A stretch of DNA of 64,000 nt from assembly GCF_001421705.1 (NCBI RefSeq), contig NZ_LMKO01000001.1, positions 486,170 to 550,169 of the forward strand, in the 5' to 3' direction. Under the pieces are notes generated by a model that was not told the DNA's origin, did no database searches, and worked only from the letters and a program-made list of their open reading frames with translations. This document shows positions 35,528 through 43,829 of the stretch, piece after piece. A program made the translations under genes and the position numbers. Origin of the DNA: Xylophilus sp. Leaf220. GTDB taxonomy: Bacteria > Pseudomonadota > Gammaproteobacteria > Burkholderiales > Burkholderiaceae_C. How positions within the stretch are numbered: position 1 is the stretch's first letter; every line of letters begins with the position of its first letter.

Positions 35528-37234
35528 ATGCCCCGCCCCCCGGCCCCCGCCCCGGCCGCCTACGAATTCAAGCCCCACGAGCGCGCCGCGATGCCCGGCT
35601 CGCCGGCCACGCCCGACCATCCCACCGCGCGGCGGGTGGCGTATTTCGCGGCCGGCATCCTGCTGGGGCTGACCGGCGGTTTCGGCAACGCGCTGATCAC
35701 CGCCAACCTGGCCAACATCCAGGGCGCGCTGGGCATCTACAGCAACGAGGCGACCTGGCTCACCACCGCCTACCTGATGACCAGCATCTGCATGAACATG
35801 CTGCTGATCAAGTTCCGCCAGCAGTTCGGCCTGGGGCTGTTCATCCGCATCTTCCTGGGTGCCTACGTGGCCCTCACCTTTTGCCACCTGCTCGCGCACA
35901 GCTATGCCACCGCGGTGGCGGTGCGGGCGGCCAGCGGCATCGCGGGCGGGGCGCTCAGCACGCTGACGCTCTTCTATTTCATCCAGTCGATGCCGGCCAG
36001 GTGGCGCCTGCGCGGCATCGTGCTGGGCGTGGGCGTGCCGCAACTCGCGACGCCGCTGGCGCGGCTCTTCTCGTCGGACCTGCTGTCCTTCGGCGCCTGG
36101 AACACGCTCTACCTGTTCGAGATGGGCCTGGCCCTGCTGTCGCTCGCCGCGGTGATGCTGGTGCGGCTGCCGCCCAACGAGCGCTTCCAGTCGTTCGAGA
36201 AGCTCGACCTGCTCACCTTCGCCCTCTTCGCGCCGGGCATGGCCCTGCTCTGCGCGGTGCTGGCCCAGGGCCGCATCGTCTGGTGGACCGAGGCCGCGTG
36301 GCTGGGCTGGGCGCTGTGCGGTGCGATCGTGCTGCTGGCCGCGGCGATGCTGGTGGAGCACAACCGCGCCAATCCGCTGCTCAACACCCGCTGGATGGGC
36401 AGCGGCGACATCCTGCGCTTCGCACTCGTCGCCACGCTGCTGCGGCTGCTGCTGTCGGAGCAGACCTTCGGCTCGGTCGGGCTGCTGACCGCGCTCGGCA
36501 TGGGCAACGACCAGCTGGTCAGCCTGTTCGCGGTGATCGCGGTGGCGACGGCCGCGGGCATCGCTGTCAGCGCGCTCACCATCGACCCGGAGCACCTGGG
36601 CCGGCCGATCCTCGCGGCGATGGTGCTGATCGCCGTCGGCAGCTTCATGGATGCGGACGCCACCAACCTCACCCGGCCGCGCGACCTGTACCTGAGCCAG
36701 GCGCTGCTGGGCTTCGCCGCCACGCTCTTCATGGGGCCGGCGCTGCTGGTGGGGCTGACCCGGGCGCTGCGCAAGGGGCCGTCGCACCTGGTCAGCTTCT
36801 CGGCGCTGTTCAGCATCACCCAAAGCCTGGGCGGGCTGGCGGGCGGCGCGTTGCTGGGCAGCTTCCAGATCGTGCGCGAGAAATTCCATTCCAACCTGCT
36901 GGTGCAGGGCATCACCCTGGCCGACCCGCTGGACGCCGCGCGGGTCGCCGCCGGTGCGGGCGCCTATGGCCGGGTGCTCGGCGACGGCACGCTGCGCCAG
37001 GCCGAAGGCGCGGTGCTGCTGGCCCAGCAGGCCACGCGCGAGGCCAACGTGCTCGCCTTCAACGACGTGTTCCTTTTGACCGGCGTGGCCGCCTGCGCCA
37101 CCGTCGCCTGGATCGGCTGGCTGATGCTGCGCCAGCGCGCGCGCGACCGCGCCGCCGCCGCGGCGCAGCCGGCAGCCGTGCCCGCGGTACCCGCCGCAAC
37201 GCCGCCCACCCCTCTACCGAAGACCTCCGCATGA
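35528..37234 (+). CDS. EmrB-like MFS efflux transporter (DHA2 type)
   Basis: 568-residue inner-membrane protein with about 14 hydrophobic segments; helix 1-2 motif N-E-A-T-W-L-T-T-A-Y-L-M-T fits the DHA2 family (W-x-x-T-x-Y-x-L). Loop motifs of the EmrB branch are weaker than usual, which suggests a distant subfamily (as in FarB/VceB relatives). The ATG at 35528 is chosen over an upstream one at 35465. It overlaps the membrane fusion gene by 4 bp (ATGA), giving an EmrB-EmrA-OMF operon, with the inner pump first. Confidence 0.9.
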   Translation: MPRPPAPAPAAYEFKPHERAAMPGSPATPDHPTARRVAYFAAGILLGLTGGFGNALITANLANIQGALGIYSNEATWLTTAYLMTSICMNMLLIKFRQQFGLGLFIRIFLGAYVALTFCHLLAHSYATAVAVRAASGIAGGALSTLTLFYFIQSMPARWRLRGIVLGVGVPQLATPLARLFSSDLLSFGAWNTLYLFEMGLALLSLAAVMLVRLPPNERFQSFEKLDLLTFALFAPGMALLCAVLAQGRIVWWTEAAWLGWALCGAIVLLAAAMLVEHNRANPLLNTRWMGSGDILRFALVATLLRLLLSEQTFGSVGLLTALGMGNDQLVSLFAVIAVATAAGIAVSALTIDPEHLGRPILAAMVLIAVGSFMDADATNLTRPRDLYLSQALLGFAATLFMGPALLVGLTRALRKGPSHLVSFSALFSITQSLGGLAGGALLGSFQIVREKFHSNLLVQGITLADPLDAARVAAGAGAYGRVLGDGTLRQAEGAVLLAQQATREANVLAFNDVFLLTGVAACATVAWIGWLMLRQRARDRAAAAAQPAAVPAVPAATPPTPLPKTSA

Positions 37235-38619
37235 ACGCGCCCCGGCCCCCGATTCCGTCCATGCCCGCGGGCACTCCGCCGCAAGAACCGGAAGACCACA
37301 CCCGGCTGGAAGAGCCGGCCGAAGCCCCGGCCGACCAGGCCGCCGCCGCGCACGACGACATGCCGGTGGAAGCGGCGGCACCGGCGCCGGTGCCTCCACC
37401 CCCGCCCGCGTCGCCGGTGGCCGCGCCCGCCCCCGTGGCGGCGGCGCCCACCGGCTGGGCACCTCCCCGCGCAGGGCTGACCGGTACCGTCGCCACCATC
37501 GTCCTGGCGCTCGCCGGCGTGCTGGTGGTGCTCTACGCCTGGCGGCTGCCGCCCTTCACCACCGCGTTGCAGAGCACCGACAACGCCTACGTGCGCGGCC
37601 AGACCACCATCGTCAGCCCGCAGACCAGCGGCTACGTGGCCGAGGTGCCGGTGCAGGATTTCCAGACGGTCGAGGCCGGCCAGGTGCTGGTGAGGATCGA
37701 CGACCGCATCTACCGCCAGCGGGTGGAACAGGCGCAGGCCACGCTGGCGGGCCAGATCGCCGCGCTCGACAACTCGGCCCAAACCCGCCGCTCGCGCGAA
37801 GCCACCGTGGCCTCGCAGGTGGCGGCGGTCGGCAACGCCCGCGCCCAGCTGGCCCGCGCCCGGGCCGACCTGCAGCGGGTCGACGCGCTGGTGGCCGACG
37901 GCTCGGTCTCGCTGCGCGAACGCGACCAGACGGTGGCCGCGCTGCGCCAGGCCGAGGCCGCGGTGGAGCAGGCCCACGCAGCCGGCGAGATCGCGCGGCA
38001 GGACGTGCGCGCCGTCACCGTCGGACGGGCCGGTCTGGAGGCGGGCGTGGAAGGTGCCCGCGCCGCGCTGGCACTGGCCGAGATCGACCTGGCCAACACG
38101 GTGGTGCGGGCGCCGCGCGCCGGCCAGCTGAGCGAGGTGGGCGTGCGCGCCGGCCAGTACGTCACCGCCGGCACGCAGTTGATGTTCCTGGTGCCGGCGC
38201 GGCTCTGGATCATCGCCAACTACAAGGAGGCGCAGACCGCCGCGATGGCGCCCGGCCAGCCGGTGCGCTTCCGGGTCGATGCGCTCGACCGGGCCGAGCT
38301 GACCGGTCGGGTCGAGCAGCTGGCACCCGCCGCCGGCTCGGAGTTCGCGGTACTGAAGGCCGACAACGCCACCGGCAACTTCGTGAAGGTGGCCCAGCGC
38401 ATCGCGGTGCGGATCGCGATCGACCCCGGCCAGCCGCTGGCGGCCCGCCTGCGGCCGGGCATGTCGGTGGAGACGATGGTCGATACCGCCGGCGGGCCGC
38501 GCACGGCCCCGGCGCCCGCCAACGGCAGCGCAGCGGAGCCAGGCGCTTCCGCCGGGACGCCCGGCACCGGCGCGGCCCCGCCGCCCGCTGCCGTGCCGGC
38601 ATCGGGGGCCGCGCGGTGA
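37231..38619 (+). CDS. EmrA-like membrane fusion protein (HlyD family)
   Basis: 462-residue periplasmic adaptor. After an unusual 85-residue Pro/Ala-rich cytoplasmic N-terminus comes one membrane helix (about 83-103), then the lipoyl/barrel motif S-T-D-N-A-Y-V-R-G and S-P-Q-T-S-G-Y-V, a long alpha-helical hairpin (about 155-265), and L-W-I-I-A-N-Y-K-E in the EmrA type. It links the EmrB-like pump to the outer-membrane channel encoded next. Overlaps both neighbours by 4 bp. Confidence 0.93.
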   Translation: MNAPRPPIPSMPAGTPPQEPEDHTRLEEPAEAPADQAAAAHDDMPVEAAAPAPVPPPPPASPVAAPAPVAAAPTGWAPPRAGLTGTVATIVLALAGVLVVLYAWRLPPFTTALQSTDNAYVRGQTTIVSPQTSGYVAEVPVQDFQTVEAGQVLVRIDDRIYRQRVEQAQATLAGQIAALDNSAQTRRSREATVASQVAAVGNARAQLARARADLQRVDALVADGSVSLRERDQTVAALRQAEAAVEQAHAAGEIARQDVRAVTVGRAGLEAGVEGARAALALAEIDLANTVVRAPRAGQLSEVGVRAGQYVTAGTQLMFLVPARLWIIANYKEAQTAAMAPGQPVRFRVDALDRAELTGRVEQLAPAAGSEFAVLKADNATGNFVKVAQRIAVRIAIDPGQPLAARLRPGMSVETMVDTAGGPRTAPAPANGSAAEPGASAGTPGTGAAPPPAAVPASGAAR

Positions 38620-40019
38620 AGCGACAGTCCGTCGTGGCGGTCGCGGCCGCCGCCGTGCTGGCCGCCTGTGCCGGCCCCGCCGCTCCGCCGGTGCCGCCCG
38701 ATGCCGCGGTGCACCCGCCGGCCGCCTGGCGCAATACCGGCGACAGCCCCGCGGTGCCGGCCGATCCTGCCTGGTGGCGGGCCTTCGGCGACCCGGTGCT
38801 GTCGCGGCTGGTCGAAGAGGCCCTGGCCCGCAACACCGACATCGCCGCGGCCGCCGCCCGCGTGGCAGAGGCGCGGGCGCAGGAAGCGCTGGCGCAGGCG
38901 CAGCGCGCACCGCAGCTCGACCTGGGCGCCACGGCCACCCGGGCCCGCAGCCGCAGCGCGGTGACCGGGCAGCCGGTCGAATCGACCACCGCCCAGCCGC
39001 AGTTCCAGGCCGCCTACGAGGTCGACCTTTTCGGCCGGCTGGCCGATCTGCAGGCGGCGGCACGCGCAGGCTACCTGGCCAGCGCCACCGCCCGCGACGC
39101 GGCCCGGCTCGGCGTGGCCGGCGCCACCGCCAGCGGCTACATCACCCTGCGCAGCCTGGACGCGCGGGTCGAGGTGGCCCGCCAGACGCTCGCCGCCCGG
39201 TCCGACGCCTTGCGGCTGGCCCGCTCGCGGGCCGAGGCAGGCTACACCTCGCAGCTCGAGCTGCGCCAGGCGCAGGCCGAATACGAGGCCGCGGCGCAAC
39301 TGCTGCCCCAGTTGGGCCTGGCCGTCGCGCGGCAGGAGAACGCGCTGCGCCTGCTGCTGGGCGAGGCACCGGGCGACATCCCGCGCGGCGCGCCGCTGCT
39401 GGCCATGGCGCCGCCCCGGGTGCCGGCCGGCCTGCCCGCCGACCTGCTGCGCCAGCGCCCCGACCTGGCCCAGGCCGAGTACACCCTGGCCGCCAGCGAC
39501 GCCAACCTGTCGGTCGCCCGCAAGCAGTTCCTGCCGCAGGTGCGGCTCTCGGGCACCGCCGGCCTGCTGCTGGTCAACTCCCTGCAGGACCCGACCACGC
39601 TCTGGACTCTGGGCGGCAGCGTGCTGGCGCCGATCTTCAGCGGCGGCCGCCTGCAGGCCCAATTCGACACCGCCGCCGCGCGGCGCGACCAGGCCGCCTA
39701 CGCCTACCGCAAGGCCGCCCTGACCGCCTTTCGCGAGGTGGAAGACGCGCTGGCCGGCACGTCCCGCCTGGCCGAGCAGGCCGACAGCCTGCAGCGCCAG
39801 CGCGACCTGCTGGCCGAGACGCTGCGCCTGGCCACCAACCGCTACCGCGCCGGCTACGCCGGCTACCTGGAACAGCTCGACGCCCAGCGCGGCCTGCTGG
39901 GGGCCGAGCTGACGCTGCTGCAGACCCGCGCCGACCAGCTGAATGCGGCGGTGGCCCTGTACCAGGCTCTGGGCGGCGGCTGGGCACCGCCGTCGGTCGA
40001 AGCGCCGCCGCCGCGATGA
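38616..40019 (+). CDS. outer-membrane efflux lipoprotein (NodT/OprM family)
   Basis: 467-residue TolC-type channel. Starts with GTG at 38616 overlapping the previous stop (GTGA); the signal peptide ends in a lipobox L-A-A-C-A at about residue 20, so the protein is a lipoprotein. Family motifs include W-W-R-A-F-G-D-P-V-L-S-R-L, A-Y-E-V-D-L-F-G-R and L-R-Q-R-P-D-L. Completes the tripartite efflux pump; likely substrates are hydrophobic drugs or fatty acids, not resolvable here. Confidence 0.94.
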   Translation: MKRQSVVAVAAAAVLAACAGPAAPPVPPDAAVHPPAAWRNTGDSPAVPADPAWWRAFGDPVLSRLVEEALARNTDIAAAAARVAEARAQEALAQAQRAPQLDLGATATRARSRSAVTGQPVESTTAQPQFQAAYEVDLFGRLADLQAAARAGYLASATARDAARLGVAGATASGYITLRSLDARVEVARQTLAARSDALRLARSRAEAGYTSQLELRQAQAEYEAAAQLLPQLGLAVARQENALRLLLGEAPGDIPRGAPLLAMAPPRVPAGLPADLLRQRPDLAQAEYTLAASDANLSVARKQFLPQVRLSGTAGLLLVNSLQDPTTLWTLGGSVLAPIFSGGRLQAQFDTAAARRDQAAYAYRKAALTAFREVEDALAGTSRLAEQADSLQRQRDLLAETLRLATNRYRAGYAGYLEQLDAQRGLLGAELTLLQTRADQLNAAVALYQALGGGWAPPSVEAPPPR

Positions 40020-40129
40020 CCGGGGCCGGACATGCCGGCTGTCGCCCGACGTGCGGCACGGCCCGCCACATCCGACGGCCCGCCGGGCGCGTAAGACAGG
40101 CAACCGATCCTTTCGCCAAACTTACCGAC

Positions 40130-40624
40130 ATGACCACCCGACGCCAGCACCTCTTCTCCCTCGGCGGCCTCTTCGGCGCCCTGGTCGGCATTCCCGGCCT
40201 GATGGCGGCCTCCTCCGCGCATGCCTCCCGCCTCTACGAGGTGGTGCTGAGCGAGGCCGAATGGAAAAAACGGCTGAGCGCCGACCAGTACGCGGTGCTG
40301 CGCCGCAGCGGCACCGAGCGGCCCTACACCAGCCCGCTCAACAAGGAAAAGCGCGCCGGCATCTTCCACTGCGCCGGCTGCGAACGGCCGCTGTTCTCAT
40401 CCACCGCCAAGTTCGAAAGCGGCACCGGCTGGCCCAGCTTCTGGCAGCCGCTGGCCGCCGATGCGGTGCACGAGGAAAGCGACACCAGCTTCGGCATGCG
40501 CCGCGTCGAGGTCGCCTGCCAGGGATGCGGAGGCCACCTGGGCCATGTGTTCGACGACGGCCCCAAGCCCACCGGCCTGCGCTACTGCATGAACGGCGTG
40601 GCGATGAAGTTCCAGCCCGCATGA
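40130..40624 (+). CDS. msrB: peptide methionine-(R)-S-oxide reductase with Tat-like signal
   Basis: 164-residue MsrB. Zinc ligands in two CxxC pairs (C-A-G-C and C-Q-G-C) and the catalytic Cys in R-Y-C-M-N are present, along with G-T-G-W-P-S-F and H-L-G-H-V-F. The N-terminus T-T-R-R-Q-H-L-F-S followed by a hydrophobic stretch ending A-S-S-A-H-A looks like a twin-arginine signal peptide, so it is exported. With the anchored MsrA at 26.6 kb the cell has a periplasm-directed MsrA/MsrB set. Not in an operon with msrA. Confidence 0.94.
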   Translation: MTTRRQHLFSLGGLFGALVGIPGLMAASSAHASRLYEVVLSEAEWKKRLSADQYAVLRRSGTERPYTSPLNKEKRAGIFHCAGCERPLFSSTAKFESGTGWPSFWQPLAADAVHEESDTSFGMRRVEVACQGCGGHLGHVFDDGPKPTGLRYCMNGVAMKFQPA

Positions 40625-40661
40625 CGCCGCGGCCGGTGCGCATCCTGCCAGGCGCCTGCCG

Positions 40662-41042
40662 ATGAGCCGCGGCCGCACCGCGGGCGTGGCCTTCGTGTTC
40701 CTCTGGTTCTTCCTGGGCGGCATCGCGCACTTCGTCTTCACCGAGGCCGAGATGCGCATCGTGCCGCCGTGGATGCCCTGGCCGCGCGAGGCGGTGCTCT
40801 GGTCCGGCGTGGCCGAGCTGGCGGGCGCCGCCGGCCTGCTCTGGCGCCCGACCCGGCGGGCCGCCGGCTGGGGCCTGGCGGCGCTGACGCTGGCGGTGAC
40901 GCCGGCCCATCTCTACATGCTGCAGGCGCCGGAGCTGTTCCCGGGCGTGCCGTACTGGGCGCTGGTGCTGCGGCTGCCGGTGCAGGTGGCGCTGCTGGCC
41001 CTGATCGTGTGGGCCACGCGGCCACCGAAAGCGCGTTTTTGA
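40662..41042 (+). CDS. small DoxX-like membrane protein
   Basis: 126 residues with four hydrophobic segments and a short hydrophilic end (R-P-P-K-A-R-F). The layout and the P-P-W-M-P-W-P segment between the first two helices, and H-L-Y-M-L-Q-A-P-E before the last, fit the DoxX/DoxD-like superfamily of four-helix membrane proteins, which has no settled function. It follows msrB by 37 bp and may be cotranscribed with it. Confidence 0.8.
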   Translation: MSRGRTAGVAFVFLWFFLGGIAHFVFTEAEMRIVPPWMPWPREAVLWSGVAELAGAAGLLWRPTRRAAGWGLAALTLAVTPAHLYMLQAPELFPGVPYWALVLRLPVQVALLALIVWATRPPKARF

Positions 41043-41049
41043 AAGAAAA

Positions 41050-41099
41050 GTAGCCGGAGCCGGCGTCCTTCGACGACCTTCAGCTATCAAAAACGTAGC
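41050..41099 (-). repeat. 50-bp two-hairpin intergenic element, copy G
   Basis: Minus-strand orientation: GCTAC (41099-41095), seven bases, ATAGC (41087-41083), then TGAAGGTCGTCG...GACGCCGGCTCC. Follows the DoxX-like gene by 7 bp. The rest of the 192-bp gap before the ABC operon holds a short GATAAGCG/GATAAGCA doublet (41146-41161) and no clear promoter. Confidence 0.8.
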
Positions 41100-41234
41100 A
41101 GACGACCGATCCGCGCCTCGGCACCTGCGCCGGCCTCGCCCGCCGATAAGCGGATAAGCAAGCGCGTTTTCGTTCGTTCGGCCGGCGGCGGGCGGCTTCG
41201 ATACTGCAGGCCCTTCCGCTCGACACCGCCTGCC

Positions 41235-42215
41235 ATGCAACGCCGTTCCCTGCTCGCCGCCGCCGGCGCAGCCGCCCTCGCCGCCCCGCTCGCCCGTGCG
41301 CAGCAGGAATCCCTGAAAGAACTGCGGCTCGACTTCGCCTACTACTCGCCGACCAGCCTGGTGTTGCGCCGTTTCGGCTGGCTGGAAGAGGCCTTCGCCG
41401 CGGACAAGACCGGCGTGAAGTGGGTGCTGAGTGCCGGCAGCAACCGGGCGCTGGAGTACCTGAACGCCGGCAGCATCGACATCGGCTCCTCCGCCGGCCT
41501 GGCAGCGCTGCTGGCGCGCGCCAACGGCAACCCGATCCGCACCCCGTACATCTTCTCGCGCCCCGAATGGACGGCGCTGGTGGTCGGCCGCGATTCCCCG
41601 ATCAAGAGCCTGCAGGACCTGAAGGGCAAGAAGATCGCCGCCACCAAGGGCACCGATCCGTTCCTGTTCCTGCTGCGCTCGCTGCAGGTCGCGGGCCTGC
41701 GCCGCAACGACGTCGAGATCGTCTCGCTCCAGCATGCCGACGGCCGCACCGCGCTGGAGCAGGGCCGGGTCGATGCCTGGGCCGGGCTCGATCCGCTGAT
41801 GGCGGCGAGCGAGCTGGATGCGGGCTCGCGCCTCGTCTACCGCAACGTGGGCTTCAACACCTACGGCTTCCTGAACGTGCGGGAGGATTTTCAGAAGCGC
41901 CACCCCGAGGCGCTGCGCCGGGTGATCACCGCCTACGAGCGCGCCCGCAAATGGACCCAGGCCAACACTACCGAGGCCGCGAAGATCCTGTCGGAAGAGG
42001 CCAAGGTGAGCCTGCAGGTCGCCCTGCTGCAACTGAAGCTGCGCACCGACCTGGGCCAGCCGCAGCCGTCGCAGGAACACATCGCCGCGCTGCAGGCCGC
42101 CGCGCCGATCCTGCTGAGCGAAGGCCTGGTCAGGCCCGGCACGCCGCTGGCCACCGTGGTGACCGACCTGGTCGACACCCGTTTCGCGCAGGACCTGCTG
42201 CGCCCTGCGGCCTGA
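41235..42215 (+). CDS. ABC transporter substrate-binding protein, sulfonate/taurine type
   Basis: 326-residue SsuA/NMT1-like periplasmic binding protein. The signal peptide (M-Q-R-R-S-L-L-A-A-A-G-A) has a twin-arginine look and ends at A-R-A-Q. Mature-protein features include R-F-G-W-L-E-E-A-F, G-S-I-D-I-G-S-S-A-G and D-L-K-G-K-K-I-A-A-T-K-G-T-D-P. First gene of a three-gene ABC operon; its stop overlaps the permease start (TGATG). No sulfonate monooxygenase gene is nearby, so the real ligand (sulfonate, nitrate, thiamine precursor) is open. Confidence 0.9.
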   Translation: MQRRSLLAAAGAAALAAPLARAQQESLKELRLDFAYYSPTSLVLRRFGWLEEAFAADKTGVKWVLSAGSNRALEYLNAGSIDIGSSAGLAALLARANGNPIRTPYIFSRPEWTALVVGRDSPIKSLQDLKGKKIAATKGTDPFLFLLRSLQVAGLRRNDVEIVSLQHADGRTALEQGRVDAWAGLDPLMAASELDAGSRLVYRNVGFNTYGFLNVREDFQKRHPEALRRVITAYERARKWTQANTTEAAKILSEEAKVSLQVALLQLKLRTDLGQPQPSQEHIAALQAAAPILLSEGLVRPGTPLATVVTDLVDTRFAQDLLRPAA

Positions 42216-43084
42216 TGGCCGCCGATCCCCGCCAGGTTCCCGGCTTCGGCCTGCCGGCCGCCACCCGCGCGCCGGACGGGCCGGAGCGCCCGCGCCGCCG
42301 AAGCATCGGCCCCGCAGGCCTCGGCCTGGTGCTGCCGGCCGCGTTGCTGCTGGTCTGGGAGCTGGCGGTGCAGGCCGGCTGGCTCAGCGCGCGGCTGCTG
42401 CCGGCGCCGAGCGAAATCGCGCAGACGCTGGTGTCGTTCGGCGCGCGGGGACTGGCGGCCCACGTGGCGGCCAGCACCGCCCGGGTGGCGGTGGGCTTCG
42501 CGATCGGCGCGTCGCTGGCGGTCGTCATCGGCGCGGTGGTGGGCCTGTCGCGCCGCGGCGAGGCACTGCTGGACCCGAGCTTCCAGGCGCTGCGGGCGAT
42601 CCCGTCGCTCGCCTGGGTGCCGCTGCTGCTGCTGTGGCTGGGCATCGACGAGTCGCCCAAGGTGGCGCTGATCGCCATCGGTGCCTTCTTTCCGGTGTAC
42701 ATGGGCGTGTCGTCGGGCTTCCGAGACGTCGACCGCAAGCTGGTCGAGGTGGCGCGGATGTACCGACTGCACGGCGTCGCCCTGGTGCGCCGGGTGCTGC
42801 TGCCGGCCGCCCTGCCCGCGGTGCTGACCGGCCTGCGCAACGGCCTGAGCCTGGCCTGGATGTTCATGGTGGCCGCCGAGCTGATCGCCACGACCGACGG
42901 CCTGGGCTACCTGCTGACCGACGGCCGCGAAACCGGCCGCGCCGACATCGTGCTGGGCGCGATCGTGCTGCTGGCCCTCCTCGGCAAACTCACCGACACC
43001 GGCATGCAGCGGCTGGAGCGCCGCTGGCTGGCCTGGCGCGACAGCTTCGGCCGCGCGCCTGGCCCCGCCGGCGGCCCGCCATGA
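42215..43084 (+). CDS. ABC transporter permease, SsuC/TauC type
   Basis: 289-residue inner-membrane permease with about six helices and the EAA-type loop V-E-V-A-R-M-Y-R-L-H-G ... L-P-A-A-L-P. The A-I-P-S-L-A-W-V-P-L-L-L-L-W-L-G-I segment is typical of the sulfonate/nitrate/taurine permease family. Overlaps the binding-protein gene by 1 bp and the ATPase gene by 4 bp. Confidence 0.94.
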   Translation: MAADPRQVPGFGLPAATRAPDGPERPRRRSIGPAGLGLVLPAALLLVWELAVQAGWLSARLLPAPSEIAQTLVSFGARGLAAHVAASTARVAVGFAIGASLAVVIGAVVGLSRRGEALLDPSFQALRAIPSLAWVPLLLLWLGIDESPKVALIAIGAFFPVYMGVSSGFRDVDRKLVEVARMYRLHGVALVRRVLLPAALPAVLTGLRNGLSLAWMFMVAAELIATTDGLGYLLTDGRETGRADIVLGAIVLLALLGKLTDTGMQRLERRWLAWRDSFGRAPGPAGGPP

Positions 43085-43824
43085 GCGCCGTCGCGCCGCT
43101 GCTCGAGGTGGACATCCGCCGCAAGGCGTTCGACGGCCGCGCCGTGCTGCAGGACCTGCGGATGCGGCTGGCCGCCGGCGAGAGCGTCGGCCTGGTCGGC
43201 GCCAGCGGCTGCGGCAAGAGCACCCTGCTGCGCATCGTGGCGGGGCTCGACACCGACTACGACGGCACGGTGCGCATCGACGGACAGCCGCGGCGGGAGA
43301 TCGGGGGCGACGTGGCCTTCGTCTTCCAGGAGCCGCGGCTCTTTCCCTGGCTCACCGTGGCCGAGAACGTCGGCTTCGACCTGGGCCGCGCCGGTCGGCA
43401 CGACCCGCGGGTGGAGGCGCTGCTGGCCGAGGTGGGCTTGGCCGGCTACGGCGCCCGGTTGCCCAGGCAACTGTCGGGCGGCCAGGCCCAGCGCGTGGCG
43501 ATCGCCCGGGCCCTGTTGGGCGCGCCCCGCCTGCTGCTGCTGGACGAGCCGTTTTCCGCCGTCGACGCCTTCACCCGCATCCGGCTGCAGGAGCTGCTGG
43601 AACGTCTGGCGCGCCGACACGGCGCGGCGCTGCTGCTGGTGACGCACGACGTGGAAGAAGCCGTTCTGCTCTGCGACCGGGTACTGGTGCTGGACACCGA
43701 GGCCGGCGCGCCCGTGCGGGATACGGCGGTGCCGCTGCCTCGGCCACGCGACCGGGAGGGTGCCGCGGTAGCGGCGCTGCGCGGCCAGGTGCTGGAGGCG
43801 TTGCGCACCGTGCAGGCGCTCTGA
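43081..43824 (+). CDS. ABC transporter ATP-binding protein, SsuB/TauB type
   Basis: 247-residue ATPase with Walker A G-A-S-G-C-G-K-S-T-L, Q-loop F-Q-E-P-R-L-F-P-W (with the P-R-L-x-P-W typical of nitrate/sulfonate transporters), signature L-S-G-G-Q-A-Q-R, Walker B L-L-L-L-D-E-P-F, D-loop S-A-V-D, and H-loop T-H-D-V-E-E-A. Completes a full importer with the two preceding genes. Confidence 0.96.
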   Translation: MSAVAPLLEVDIRRKAFDGRAVLQDLRMRLAAGESVGLVGASGCGKSTLLRIVAGLDTDYDGTVRIDGQPRREIGGDVAFVFQEPRLFPWLTVAENVGFDLGRAGRHDPRVEALLAEVGLAGYGARLPRQLSGGQAQRVAIARALLGAPRLLLLDEPFSAVDAFTRIRLQELLERLARRHGAALLLVTHDVEEAVLLCDRVLVLDTEAGAPVRDTAVPLPRPRDREGAAVAALRGQVLEALRTVQAL

Positions 43825-43829
43825 CGGTG

